Shown: positions 1 to 5,617 of the stretch, in pieces | How the letters are laid out: each line of letters opens with the position of its first letter | Numbering within the stretch: position 1 is the stretch's first letter | Assembly: GCA_029056365.1 (NCBI GenBank) | Contig: JAIDBM010000050.1 | Coordinates: 1 to 5,617, forward strand | Reading direction: 5' to 3' | Length of the DNA stretch: 5,617 bases | Origin: Muribaculaceae bacterium | Lineage (GTDB): Bacteria > Bacteroidota > Bacteroidia > Bacteroidales > Muribaculaceae | Notes under the pieces: generated by a model | The model's database searches: none | Seen by the model: only the letters and a program-made list of their open reading frames with translations | Told to the model about the DNA's origin: nothing | Translations under genes and position numbers: made by a program

Positions 1-1653
1 GATGAATACCAGAAGTATTTCGAAAAAGACAAAGCTCTGGAACGGCGCTTCCAGAAAGTAATGGTGAACGAACCCGATGAAATGAGTGCGATTGCCATTC
101 TTCGCGGTCTGAAGGAGCGATACGAAAACCATCACAAGGTGCGTATCCGCGATGAAGCGATTATTGCAGCGGTACAGCTCTCGGAACGATATATAACCGA
201 CCGTTTCCTCCCCGACAAGGCAATCGACCTTATCGACGAGGCTGCCTCGAAACTGAAACTTGAAATAGACTCCGTGCCTCAGGCCCTTGACGACATTACC
301 CGACGTATCGCACAGAAGGAAATTGAACGCGAGGCGATAAAGCGCGAAGGCATGAAAGAAAAAGTAAAGGAAATCGAAAAAGAAATCGCCGAGCTGCGCG
401 AGGAGGAAAAGGAATATTCCGCCAAATGGAAGGCCGAGAAGGAACTTATAAACAAGATTCAGCAAAATAAAATCGATATAGAACAGCTCAATTTCGATGC
501 CGAAAAGGCCGAACGCGATGGCGATTACGCGAAAGTGGCAGAAATCCGTTACTCACGTATTCAGCAGAAAGAACAGGAAAACAAAGATGTGCAGGAGCAG
601 CTTCGCGTTATGCAGGGCGACGGTGCCCTGATTAAAGAAGAAGTCGATGCCGAGGATATCGCCGATGTGGTAAGCCGATGGACCGGTATTCCTGTTAACA
701 AGATGGTTCAGTCGGAAAAGGAAAAGCTTCTGCATCTTGAATCGGAACTTCACGACCGCGTTGTAGGACAAAACGATGCTATCACAGCCATAGCGGATGC
801 TGTGCGCCGAAGCCGTGCCGGTCTCAACGACCCGAAACGACCGATAGGCTCCTTCATATTTCTTGGAACCACCGGCGTAGGCAAGACCGAGCTGGCGAAA
901 GCTCTGGCAGAGTATCTTTTCGACGATGAGAACATGATGACCCGCATCGACATGAGCGAGTATCAGGAAAAGCACTCTGTGAGCCGTCTGGTAGGAGCGC
1001 CTCCGGGATATGTCGGTTACGACGAGGGCGGACAGCTTACCGAAGCCGTAAGACGTAAACCTTATTCGGTTGTGCTCTTCGACGAGATTGAAAAGGCTCA
1101 TCCCGATGTGTTCAACATTCTGCTGCAGGTGCTCGACGACGGACATCTCACCGACAACAAAGGCCGGAACGTGAATTTCAAGAACACCATAATAATCATG
1201 ACCTCGAACATGGGTTCCCAGCTTATCCGTGATAACTTCGCGAAGATGACAGAGGAAAACCGTTTCGAGACTATTGAAAAAACCAAAGACCAGGTGCTTG
1301 AAATGCTCAAACAGACAATACGGCCTGAATTCATCAACCGTATCGATGAAATCATTATGTTCACGCCTCTCGACCGGCGGGAAATCGAAGAAATCGTCGG
1401 TCTGCAGATTAAGAACGTACAGAAAATGCTGCGTGTCAACGGCATTACCCTCGAAGTGACTCCGAAGGCTTTGAGTCTGCTTGCCGATGAAGGATATGAC
1501 CCTGAGTTCGGTGCCCGTCCTGTAAAAAGGGTAATACACCGCCAGGTGCTGAACCGTCTGTCGAAAGACATTCTTGCCCAGACTGTCGACCGCGACAAAC
1601 CCATAATCATCGATACCGACGAGAAAGGCGAATCGCTTGTGTTCAAAAACTGA
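1..1653 (+). CDS. clpB: ATP-dependent chaperone ClpB, C-terminal part (5' end outside window)
   Basis: ClpB is a cytoplasmic hexameric AAA+ disaggregase that works with DnaK to pull polypeptides out of aggregates after heat or other stress. The reading frame is open from base 1, and the 20 codons before the first ATG at 61 already fit ClpB, so that ATG is internal. About 550 residues are visible; the family usually has ~860, so the N-domain and most of the first AAA+ module are missing. Visible order (residues counted from base 1): end of the first AAA+ module, with RFLPDKAIDLIDEAAS around 68-83; the coiled-coil M-domain at about 95-215, rich in Glu, Lys and Gln; then the second AAA+ module. 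That module has Walker A GTTGVGKT (289-296, bases 865-888), pore loop GYVGYDEGG (336-344), Walker B VVLFDEIEKAH, sensor-1 segment TIIIMTSN, arginine finger in RPEFINRIDE and sensor-2 GARPVKR (504-510). The ~120-residue M-domain points to ClpB, not ClpA or ClpC. No broken motif is seen. The promoter lies outside the window. Confidence 0.97.
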   Translation, partial: DEYQKYFEKDKALERRFQKVMVNEPDEMSAIAILRGLKERYENHHKVRIRDEAIIAAVQLSERYITDRFLPDKAIDLIDEAASKLKLEIDSVPQALDDITRRIAQKEIEREAIKREGMKEKVKEIEKEIAELREEEKEYSAKWKAEKELINKIQQNKIDIEQLNFDAEKAERDGDYAKVAEIRYSRIQQKEQENKDVQEQLRVMQGDGALIKEEVDAEDIADVVSRWTGIPVNKMVQSEKEKLLHLESELHDRVVGQNDAITAIADAVRRSRAGLNDPKRPIGSFIFLGTTGVGKTELAKALAEYLFDDENMMTRIDMSEYQEKHSVSRLVGAPPGYVGYDEGGQLTEAVRRKPYSVVLFDEIEKAHPDVFNILLQVLDDGHLTDNKGRNVNFKNTIIIMTSNMGSQLIRDNFAKMTEENRFETIEKTKDQVLEMLKQTIRPEFINRIDEIIMFTPLDRREIEEIVGLQIKNVQKMLRVNGITLEVTPKALSLLADEGYDPEFGARPVKRVIHRQVLNRLSKDILAQTVDRDKPIIIDTDEKGESLVFKN

Positions 1654-1671
1654 CTTCTAAATATTAACCTC

Positions 1672-1714
1672 AAGGCCGGACTATCCGGAACTGTCCGTGC
1701 GTCCGGCCTTTTCT
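1672..1714 (+). terminator. Rho-independent terminator of clpB
   Basis: A perfect 9-bp stem (AAGGCCGGA at 1672-1680 with TCCGGCCTT at 1702-1710) is followed by a short T-rich run to 1714. The 21-nt loop can form a small inner hairpin, CGGA-ACTG-TCCG (1686-1697). It starts 18 bases after the clpB stop codon. The T-tract ends only 19 bases before the ATG of the next gene, so some read-through is conceivable. Confidence 0.8.
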
Positions 1715-1733
1715 AAAACTCCTCTAAAAAAAT

Positions 1734-2216
1734 ATGAAAAAGTATCTCTATCTCCTGCTGCTCCTCATTCCTCTTGGACTGACTTCATGTCACGACGATG
1801 ACAACGATTTACCTGATGTTGACTTCGATGTCACTTTCAACAATGCCGCTATCGATGAAAACGGCGTGGTATATGTTGTCCAGGGCGAAAGCTTCGAAGT
1901 TGAAAGCGTGAAGGTAATAAACCGTGAAGCCGGCAAAAGCGCTATCATTACTTCAGCCACTTATTTCTGGGACGCCTTCCCTCTTGGCACAAGTGTGGTG
2001 GAACCTTTCGGATTCGAAATCGAAACCAGCACCACAACCCCGCTGGGTAACCACAGTCTTCAGATTTCTTGTCCGGTATATGCCGTCGATAAGGAAATGG
2101 CAACGGCTCTGGTTTCATTCACAGTGTGTGTGGTGGCCGATGAAGCCGACCTGCCGGATTCGGCATCCGACAGTGCCAGACTGCACCGTGTCGTTACTCC
2201 AAGCATAAACGACTGA
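1734..2216 (+). CDS. Small lipoprotein of unknown function, probably surface-exposed
   Basis: I do not recognise a named family. The 160-residue product starts with a lipoprotein signal peptide: MKK, a Leu-rich core (residues 5-16), and lipobox LTSC with the lipidated Cys at 19. HDDDNDLPD follows directly; an acidic stretch just after the Cys resembles the Bacteroidetes lipoprotein export signal that sends lipoproteins to the cell surface, so an outer-leaflet location is likely. The mature part alternates predicted beta-strands (VVYVVQGESFEVESVKV near 45-61, SAIITSATYFW near 69-79, FGFEIET near 92-98). It ends with GNHSLQISC and ALVSFTVCVV, a pattern like the last strands of an Ig-like beta-sandwich. 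Cys113 and Cys132 lie on these two strands and could form a disulfide. The last ~25 residues look unstructured. No catalytic motif is visible; an adhesion, binding or scaffold role is only a guess. The start at 1734 is supported by the signal peptide; the leader is A-rich with no clear Shine-Dalgarno sequence. Confidence 0.85.
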   Translation: MKKYLYLLLLLIPLGLTSCHDDDNDLPDVDFDVTFNNAAIDENGVVYVVQGESFEVESVKVINREAGKSAIITSATYFWDAFPLGTSVVEPFGFEIETSTTTPLGNHSLQISCPVYAVDKEMATALVSFTVCVVADEADLPDSASDSARLHRVVTPSIND

Positions 2217-2234
2217 GAAGTATAAACGACTGAG
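2201..2234 (+). repeat. 17-bp tandem duplication spanning a stop codon
   Basis: The 17-mer AAGCATAAACGACTGAG (2201-2217) is followed directly by AAGTATAAACGACTGAG (2218-2234); the copies differ at one base (C/T at the fourth position). The first copy encodes the last residues and the TGA stop (2214-2216) of the lipoprotein gene. The second copy is non-coding and its TGA is in another frame. Confidence 0.9.
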
Positions 2235-2260
2235 TCTGCATTCCGGCATGTATGCTCCCG

Positions 2261-2297
2261 GGCCGTGGCACTGACATTGGAATGCCACGGCCTTTTT
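2261..2297 (+). terminator. Rho-independent terminator of the lipoprotein gene
   Basis: A perfect 10-bp GC-rich stem (GGCCGTGGCA at 2261-2270 with TGCCACGGCC at 2283-2292) encloses a 12-nt loop and is followed by five T residues (2293-2297). It lies 44 bases after the lipoprotein stop codon and just before the candidate nhaA promoter. Confidence 0.9.
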
Positions 2298-2310
2298 GGC
2301 ACTATATTTG
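2277..2310 (+). promoter_or_regulatory. Candidate Bacteroides-type promoter for nhaA
   Basis: TATATTTG at 2303-2310 matches the Bacteroides -7 consensus TAnnTTTG exactly. The best upstream -33 candidate is TTGG at 2277-2280, inside the loop of the preceding terminator. The gap to the -7 box is then 22 nt, slightly longer than I would expect. Transcription would start near 2316, leaving a leader of about 80 nt before the nhaA ATG. The -7 box is convincing; the -33 assignment is weak. Confidence 0.55.
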
Positions 2311-2395
2311 TAGCGACTCATCCCGTATCGGACTTACAGAACCATGTCCGGTAAGTTAACGAAGATTGTTTTAGAAATAACCAATACATAAGTAC

Positions 2396-3802
2396 ATGAG
2401 TACAATTCAACAGATTAAATCCGACGGACCGGATTTCCCTCATCGCGTGTTCTATGCGGCGAGACAGGCCCTCAGAAGGCATGCCTCCGGCGGAAACGTG
2501 CTTATCGCAGCCACGGTTCTGGCGCTGGCAGTCGCAAACATTCCCGGAATAAACGAACATTATTTCGCTTTCTGGAAACAGGAAGTGAGGCTTCAGATCG
2601 GCGATTTCAACATATTCAGCCATTCGGGACATCCCATGGACCTGCTCGCATTCATAAACGATGCCCTGATGGCGGTGTTTTTCTTTTCCATCGGTCTTGA
2701 AATCAAGCGTGAGATTCTGGTAGGTGAGCTTGCTTCGTTCAAGCAGGCGCTGTTGCCTATCGTGGCTGCCATAGGAGGCATGATATGCCCGGTAGTGATA
2801 TACTTCGCATTCGCCAAAGGAACCGACTTCAGCGGCGGCGCAGCCATTCCCATGGCTACCGACATTGCATTTTCTCTTGGAGTGCTGGCTATGCTCGGAC
2901 GGCGTGTGCCACTTTCGCTGAAGATATTCCTGACTACCCTCGCAGTAGTCGACGATATCGGCGGCATTGTTGTAATAGCCGCATTCTATTCCACACATAT
3001 CGAAGCCAACCTTCTTTTATACGCAGCCGGACTGCTCGTGCTGCTGCTGCTCGGAAGTCGCATGAGTATAAAAAGCAAGATTTTTTATCTTGGAATCGGT
3101 GGTGTTGTATGGTTCCTGTTCCTTAACTCTGGCATACATCCCACGATAGCGGGAGTGCTTGTGGCATTCTGCGTTCCGGCCACCCCGGTTTTCGCTCCGA
3201 AAAAATATATCAAGATTATACGTAATTCGATATCCCACTTCAGAGGCGAGGACGATGAACTGCTCACTCGCCGAACAATATTGAACAAAGCCCAGATGAA
3301 CTGGCTCAAAGAGGTCGAGTCGGCTTCCGATAAAGTAATATCGCCGTTGCAGGAGCTCGAAGACTCCCTCCACCCTATTGTCAACTACTTTATAGTGCCT
3401 CTTTTCGCATTTGCCAACGCAGGCATTTTGCTGCTCGACACAGACCCCGCATCGATTGTCGAAGGAATATCACTGGCGGTGATTGTATCGCTTGTCGCAG
3501 GTAAATTCGCGGGAATATTCCTGTTCTCATGGCTTACTGTCAAACTAGGGGCCGCTCCTATGCCGGAACACAGCAACTGGAAAATGCTGGCTGCGGTATC
3601 GCTTCTTGGCGGAATCGGTTTTACAGTATCGCTTTTCATCGCCACCCTTACATTCAACGGAGGCAGTCAGCATATGGCCGATTTGCTCGACCATGCCAAA
3701 CTCGGCATTGTGGCCGGATCGCTTCTGGCCGGTATCGGCGGATGGCTGATGTTGCATCTTTGTCTGCCAAAGACCCCGTTTGCAGCTGACGACGAAGAGT
3801 AA
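2396..3802 (+). CDS. nhaA: Na+/H+ antiporter NhaA, with enlarged cytoplasmic loop
   Basis: NhaA is an inner-membrane antiporter that expels Na+ (or Li+) in exchange for protons, giving salt tolerance and pH homeostasis at alkaline pH. The 468-residue product carries the family signatures: INDALMAVFFFSIGLEIKRE (residues 87-106, with E102, R105 and E106 matching the pH-sensing E78, R81 and E82 of E. coli NhaA); ATDIAFSLGVLAMLG (D155, matching D133); LAVVDDIGG with the ion-binding pair D186-D187 (matching D163-D164); LHPIVNYFIVPLFAFANAG; and GKFAGIF, whose K370 matches K300. All key residues are present, so it should be active. It is longer than the 388-residue E. coli protein: the N-terminus has about 18 extra residues, and the cytoplasmic loop before LHPIVNYF (about 262-320, bases 3179-3355) is some 45 residues longer. 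The start at 2396 is the only in-frame ATG after the stop at 2378-2380. It is probably transcribed alone, between two terminators. Confidence 0.97.
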   Translation: MSTIQQIKSDGPDFPHRVFYAARQALRRHASGGNVLIAATVLALAVANIPGINEHYFAFWKQEVRLQIGDFNIFSHSGHPMDLLAFINDALMAVFFFSIGLEIKREILVGELASFKQALLPIVAAIGGMICPVVIYFAFAKGTDFSGGAAIPMATDIAFSLGVLAMLGRRVPLSLKIFLTTLAVVDDIGGIVVIAAFYSTHIEANLLLYAAGLLVLLLLGSRMSIKSKIFYLGIGGVVWFLFLNSGIHPTIAGVLVAFCVPATPVFAPKKYIKIIRNSISHFRGEDDELLTRRTILNKAQMNWLKEVESASDKVISPLQELEDSLHPIVNYFIVPLFAFANAGILLLDTDPASIVEGISLAVIVSLVAGKFAGIFLFSWLTVKLGAAPMPEHSNWKMLAAVSLLGGIGFTVSLFIATLTFNGGSQHMADLLDHAKLGIVAGSLLAGIGGWLMLHLCLPKTPFAADDEE

Positions 3803-3828
3803 AGCTCAAAAAAACAATGAAAACAACC

Positions 3829-3875
3829 TGTGAAAGCGCAAAATTTACTTGAAAATTTTGCGCTTTCACATTTTT
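3829..3875 (+). terminator. Rho-independent terminator of nhaA
   Basis: A perfect 18-bp inverted repeat (3829-3846 with 3853-3870) around a 6-nt loop (ACTTGA) is followed by five T residues (3871-3875). It is the strongest hairpin in the window, 26 bases after the nhaA stop codon. There is no T-run directly after the hairpin on the opposite strand, so it appears to act in the + direction only. Confidence 0.93.
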
Positions 3876-3887
3876 ATGTTAATTTTG
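3857..3887 (+). promoter_or_regulatory. Candidate Bacteroides-type promoter for rprX-rprY
   Basis: TTTG at 3857-3860 and TAATTTTG at 3880-3887 fit the Bacteroides -33 (TTTG) and -7 (TAnnTTTG) elements, separated by 19 nt. The -33 element lies within the 3' arm of the nhaA terminator. Transcription would begin near 3893, giving a leader of about 125 nt before the kinase ATG. A weaker alternative is TAATATTG around 3928-3935, one mismatch from consensus. Confidence 0.6.
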
Positions 3888-3966
3888 GGGCGAAATGTTA
3901 AAACGCACCCGGAAGCATTCCACGTTTAATATTGAAGATTTCTTAAAACATTCATCTCTGCAAATT

Positions 3967-3994
3967 GTTAACATAATAAAGGTTAAGTTTTAAC
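3967..3994 (+). promoter_or_regulatory. GTTAA/TTAAC motif cluster in the rprX leader, possible binding site
   Basis: The leader contains the palindrome GTTAAC (3967-3972) and the inverted repeat GTTAA-GTT-TTAAC (3982-3994). Two further ATGTTAA copies lie upstream at 3876-3882 and 3895-3901, 19 bp apart and flanking the -7 box. Such repetition near a two-component operon could be an autoregulatory site, but the motif is short and AT-rich and may be chance. Confidence 0.2.
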
Positions 3995-4018
3995 TCCGAC
4001 TTCCACCCTGAACGACAA

Positions 4019-5551
4019 ATGAAAAAGCATACCATCTGGATATTGACAATACTAATGGCTGTAGTTTTTATCGGCCTGCTGTTCATGCAGATAATGTACA
4101 TGAAAAATATGGCGGAAATGCGCTATGGCCAGTTTACCGAAGGAGCACGCCGATGTATGATAGCCGTTGCTGAAAAACTTGAACAGGACGAGACAAGGCA
4201 TTTCCTTGAGGAGGATGTCAGTTCCATAGAATCATCGTCGTTATATGCCCAATATCCCGGAAATCCTGTACCGCAACTCGGAGGCATGCGCTACTCGTTT
4301 ACTACAGCGAATGGTCTTGAAACAGACATAACCATAAAAGGCAGTGTGTCGGAAATCTCAAAGCTGCAGCCCGATGCCAGCGCCACTGTAGCCCGGTTCA
4401 AGAACGTACAGCAGACTTATCGCACGAATTATCTGTATCAGAGAGGATTGCTCGATGATGTGATTCTCAACATTCTCAGCACTGCCTCCGACAGGCCCAT
4501 CGAGCAACGAGCCGACTCTTCGAAAGTACGCAAATATCTGCGTCAGGAACTCGACACACTCGGACTAAATGTGCCGTTTGAGTTTGCACTCGAAGCTCCT
4601 ACCGGAAAATTTGTGTATCGCTCCAATGGCTACGCTCCCACCGTCAACGACAGCGACAACATGTTCACCCAACGGCTGTTTCACAACGATCCGCCAAACT
4701 CCCACTATGCCCTGAAGGTATATTTCCCGAACAAACGCGACTATATATATTCGTCAATCTCTTTTCTGGTGCCATCCATGGCATTCACGCTCATTCTGCT
4801 GGTAGTATTTGTATTCACCATTGTCATTGCGTTCCGTCAGAAAAAACTTACCGAGATGAAGAACGACTTCATCAACAATATGACTCACGAATTCAAAACA
4901 CCGATATCCTCGATATCTCTGGCGGCACAGATGCTCAACGACCCCACCGTGCGTAAATCTCCGGCCATGCTGCAGCAGATTTCCACAGTGATAAACGATG
5001 AGACAAAACGCCTTCGCTTCCAGGTTGAGAAAGTTCTGCAGATGTCGATGTTCGAGCGCCAGAAAGCCACTCTGAAACTTCAGGAAGTGGATGCCAATCT
5101 GGCTCTGTATAACATAGTGAACACATTCAAACTCAAGGTCGAAAAATACGGCGGCAAAATCACATCGCATCTCGATGCCATGGATGCCATTGTGAATGTT
5201 GATGAAATGCATTTCACAAATGTAATTTTCAACCTCCTCGACAATGCAGTGAAATACCGGCGCGAGGACGAACCCCTGCAACTTACCGTAAGCAGCAGGG
5301 ATCTTGGCGAGGATCGTCTTGAAATCGCCATAGCCGACAACGGAATAGGAATCCGCAAAGATGATCTCAGAAAGATTTTCGAGAAATTCTACCGCGTGTC
5401 AACCGGAAACCGCCACGACGTAAAAGGCTTTGGTCTTGGTCTGGCATATGTGAAAAAGATGATTACCGAACTTAACGGCACAATCAACGTGGAGTCCGAA
5501 CCGGGAGTCGGAACCACTTTCATCATCGTGCTGCCGCTACTTAAGGAATAA
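4019..5551 (+). CDS. rprX: RprX-like membrane sensor histidine kinase
   Basis: This inner-membrane histidine kinase senses a signal through its periplasmic domain and phosphorylates the response regulator encoded next to it. In the 510-residue product, TM1 spans about 6-27, a ~215-residue periplasmic domain follows (28-243), and TM2 spans about 246-272. The dimerisation/phosphotransfer helix begins almost at once, with phospho-acceptor H290 in FINNMTHEFKTP. The ATPase domain has the N-box NVIFNLLDNAVKY (N405 and N409), G1 ADNGIGI (439-445), F-box FEKFYRV (454-460), G2 GFGLGL (470-475) and G3 GVGTTF (496-501). All catalytic motifs are intact. No HAMP domain fits between TM2 and H290. The N-terminal pattern (MKKHTIWILT and the region after TM1) and the adjacent regulator match RprX of Bacteroides, a pair first linked to altered tetracycline-resistance expression in B. 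fragilis; the natural signal is unclear. The start at 4019 is the first in-frame ATG after the stop at 3977-3979. RprY follows after 41 bases. Confidence 0.93.
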   Translation: MKKHTIWILTILMAVVFIGLLFMQIMYMKNMAEMRYGQFTEGARRCMIAVAEKLEQDETRHFLEEDVSSIESSSLYAQYPGNPVPQLGGMRYSFTTANGLETDITIKGSVSEISKLQPDASATVARFKNVQQTYRTNYLYQRGLLDDVILNILSTASDRPIEQRADSSKVRKYLRQELDTLGLNVPFEFALEAPTGKFVYRSNGYAPTVNDSDNMFTQRLFHNDPPNSHYALKVYFPNKRDYIYSSISFLVPSMAFTLILLVVFVFTIVIAFRQKKLTEMKNDFINNMTHEFKTPISSISLAAQMLNDPTVRKSPAMLQQISTVINDETKRLRFQVEKVLQMSMFERQKATLKLQEVDANLALYNIVNTFKLKVEKYGGKITSHLDAMDAIVNVDEMHFTNVIFNLLDNAVKYRREDEPLQLTVSSRDLGEDRLEIAIADNGIGIRKDDLRKIFEKFYRVSTGNRHDVKGFGLGLAYVKKMITELNGTINVESEPGVGTTFIIVLPLLKE

Positions 5552-5592
5552 TAATTTACAAACGAACATATACTTAAACAAAACAGATAATT

Positions 5593-5617
5593 ATGGAAGA
5601 ACGTATGCGTATACTGC
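5593..5617 (+). CDS. rprY: Response regulator RprY, N-terminal fragment (cut by window end)
   Basis: Only eight codons are visible (MEERMRIL), starting at the ATG at 5593 and open to the window edge. The position 41 bases after a histidine kinase, on the same strand with no terminator or clear -7 box between, and the short charged start leading into a hydrophobic RIL strand are typical of the beta-1 strand of a receiver domain. By analogy with the Bacteroides rprXY operon, this should be an OmpR/PhoB-type DNA-binding regulator phosphorylated by the upstream kinase. The sequence here cannot show the phospho-acceptor Asp or the output domain, so the name rests on gene order. Confidence 0.7.

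Noticed and set aside
61..63. ATG at 61 as the start of a 530-residue protein
   Set aside because: The same frame is open back to base 1 and those 20 residues already match ClpB, so the gene continues upstream of the window.
553..1539. Long minus-strand open reading frame (328 codons) opposite clpB
   Set aside because: It overlaps the strongly conserved ClpB coding sequence completely, its translation has no recognisable domain, and it has no promoter or separate context. It is a codon-bias shadow.
2329..2355. Pseudoknot formed by the two crossing stems in the nhaA leader
   Set aside because: The stems share a base and leave no connecting loop nucleotides on two sides, so both cannot form together. 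Only alternative pairing remains possible.
2318..2998. Minus-strand open reading frame (226 codons) opposite the nhaA leader and 5' half
   Set aside because: The translation is Cys- and His-rich without a family pattern and mirrors the conserved NhaA codons. No supporting signals are seen on that strand.
3829..3870. The 18-bp perfect inverted repeat as a mobile-element end or attachment site
   Set aside because: It is followed at once by a T-run, lies just after a stop codon, and no second copy or transposase is present. A terminator explains it fully.
4754..5281. Minus-strand open reading frame (175 codons) opposite the kinase domain of rprX
   Set aside because: It is fully antisense to conserved HisKA and ATPase motifs, and its product has no recognisable features.

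Overview
The window reads as ordinary chromosomal DNA of a member of the Bacteroidales (Bacteroidetes). Three things support this: Bacteroides-type -7 boxes (TAnnTTTG) instead of sigma70 hexamers, A-rich start regions without clear Shine-Dalgarno sequences, and an RprX/RprY-type two-component pair. Base composition looks near 50% G+C. A Muribaculaceae- or Bacteroides-like gut species is plausible, but the genus cannot be fixed from the sequence alone.

Layout, all on the + strand: (1) 1-1653, the C-terminal ~550 residues of the ClpB disaggregase, followed by a hairpin terminator (1672-1714). (2) 1734-2216, a 160-residue lipoprotein of unknown function, with its stop codon inside a 17-bp tandem duplication and a strong terminator after it (2261-2297). 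(3) 2396-3802, an NhaA-type Na+/H+ antiporter with an enlarged cytoplasmic loop, ended by a perfect 18-bp terminator hairpin (3829-3875). (4) 4019-5551, an RprX-like sensor histidine kinase. (5) From 5593, the first eight codons of the probable partner response regulator RprY, cut by the window edge. No stretch over 300 bases lacks a gene. The longest gap (3803-4018) holds a terminator, a candidate promoter and a leader.

Functionally the genes share a loose theme of stress and envelope homeostasis: cytoplasmic protein disaggregation, a probably surface-exposed lipoprotein, sodium/pH homeostasis, and a membrane sensor pair. Each of the first three genes is followed by its own terminator, so they are probably separate transcription units; only rprX-rprY looks like an operon. 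The candidate promoters of nhaA and rprX lie against or partly inside the preceding terminators, giving compact terminator-promoter junctions.

I found no mobile element, CRISPR array, RNA gene or clear novel system. The most notable points are the uncharacterised lipoprotein with no room for its own promoter, the terminator-promoter overlap before rprX, the expanded NhaA loop, the apparent lack of HAMP in the kinase, and the stop-codon duplication.
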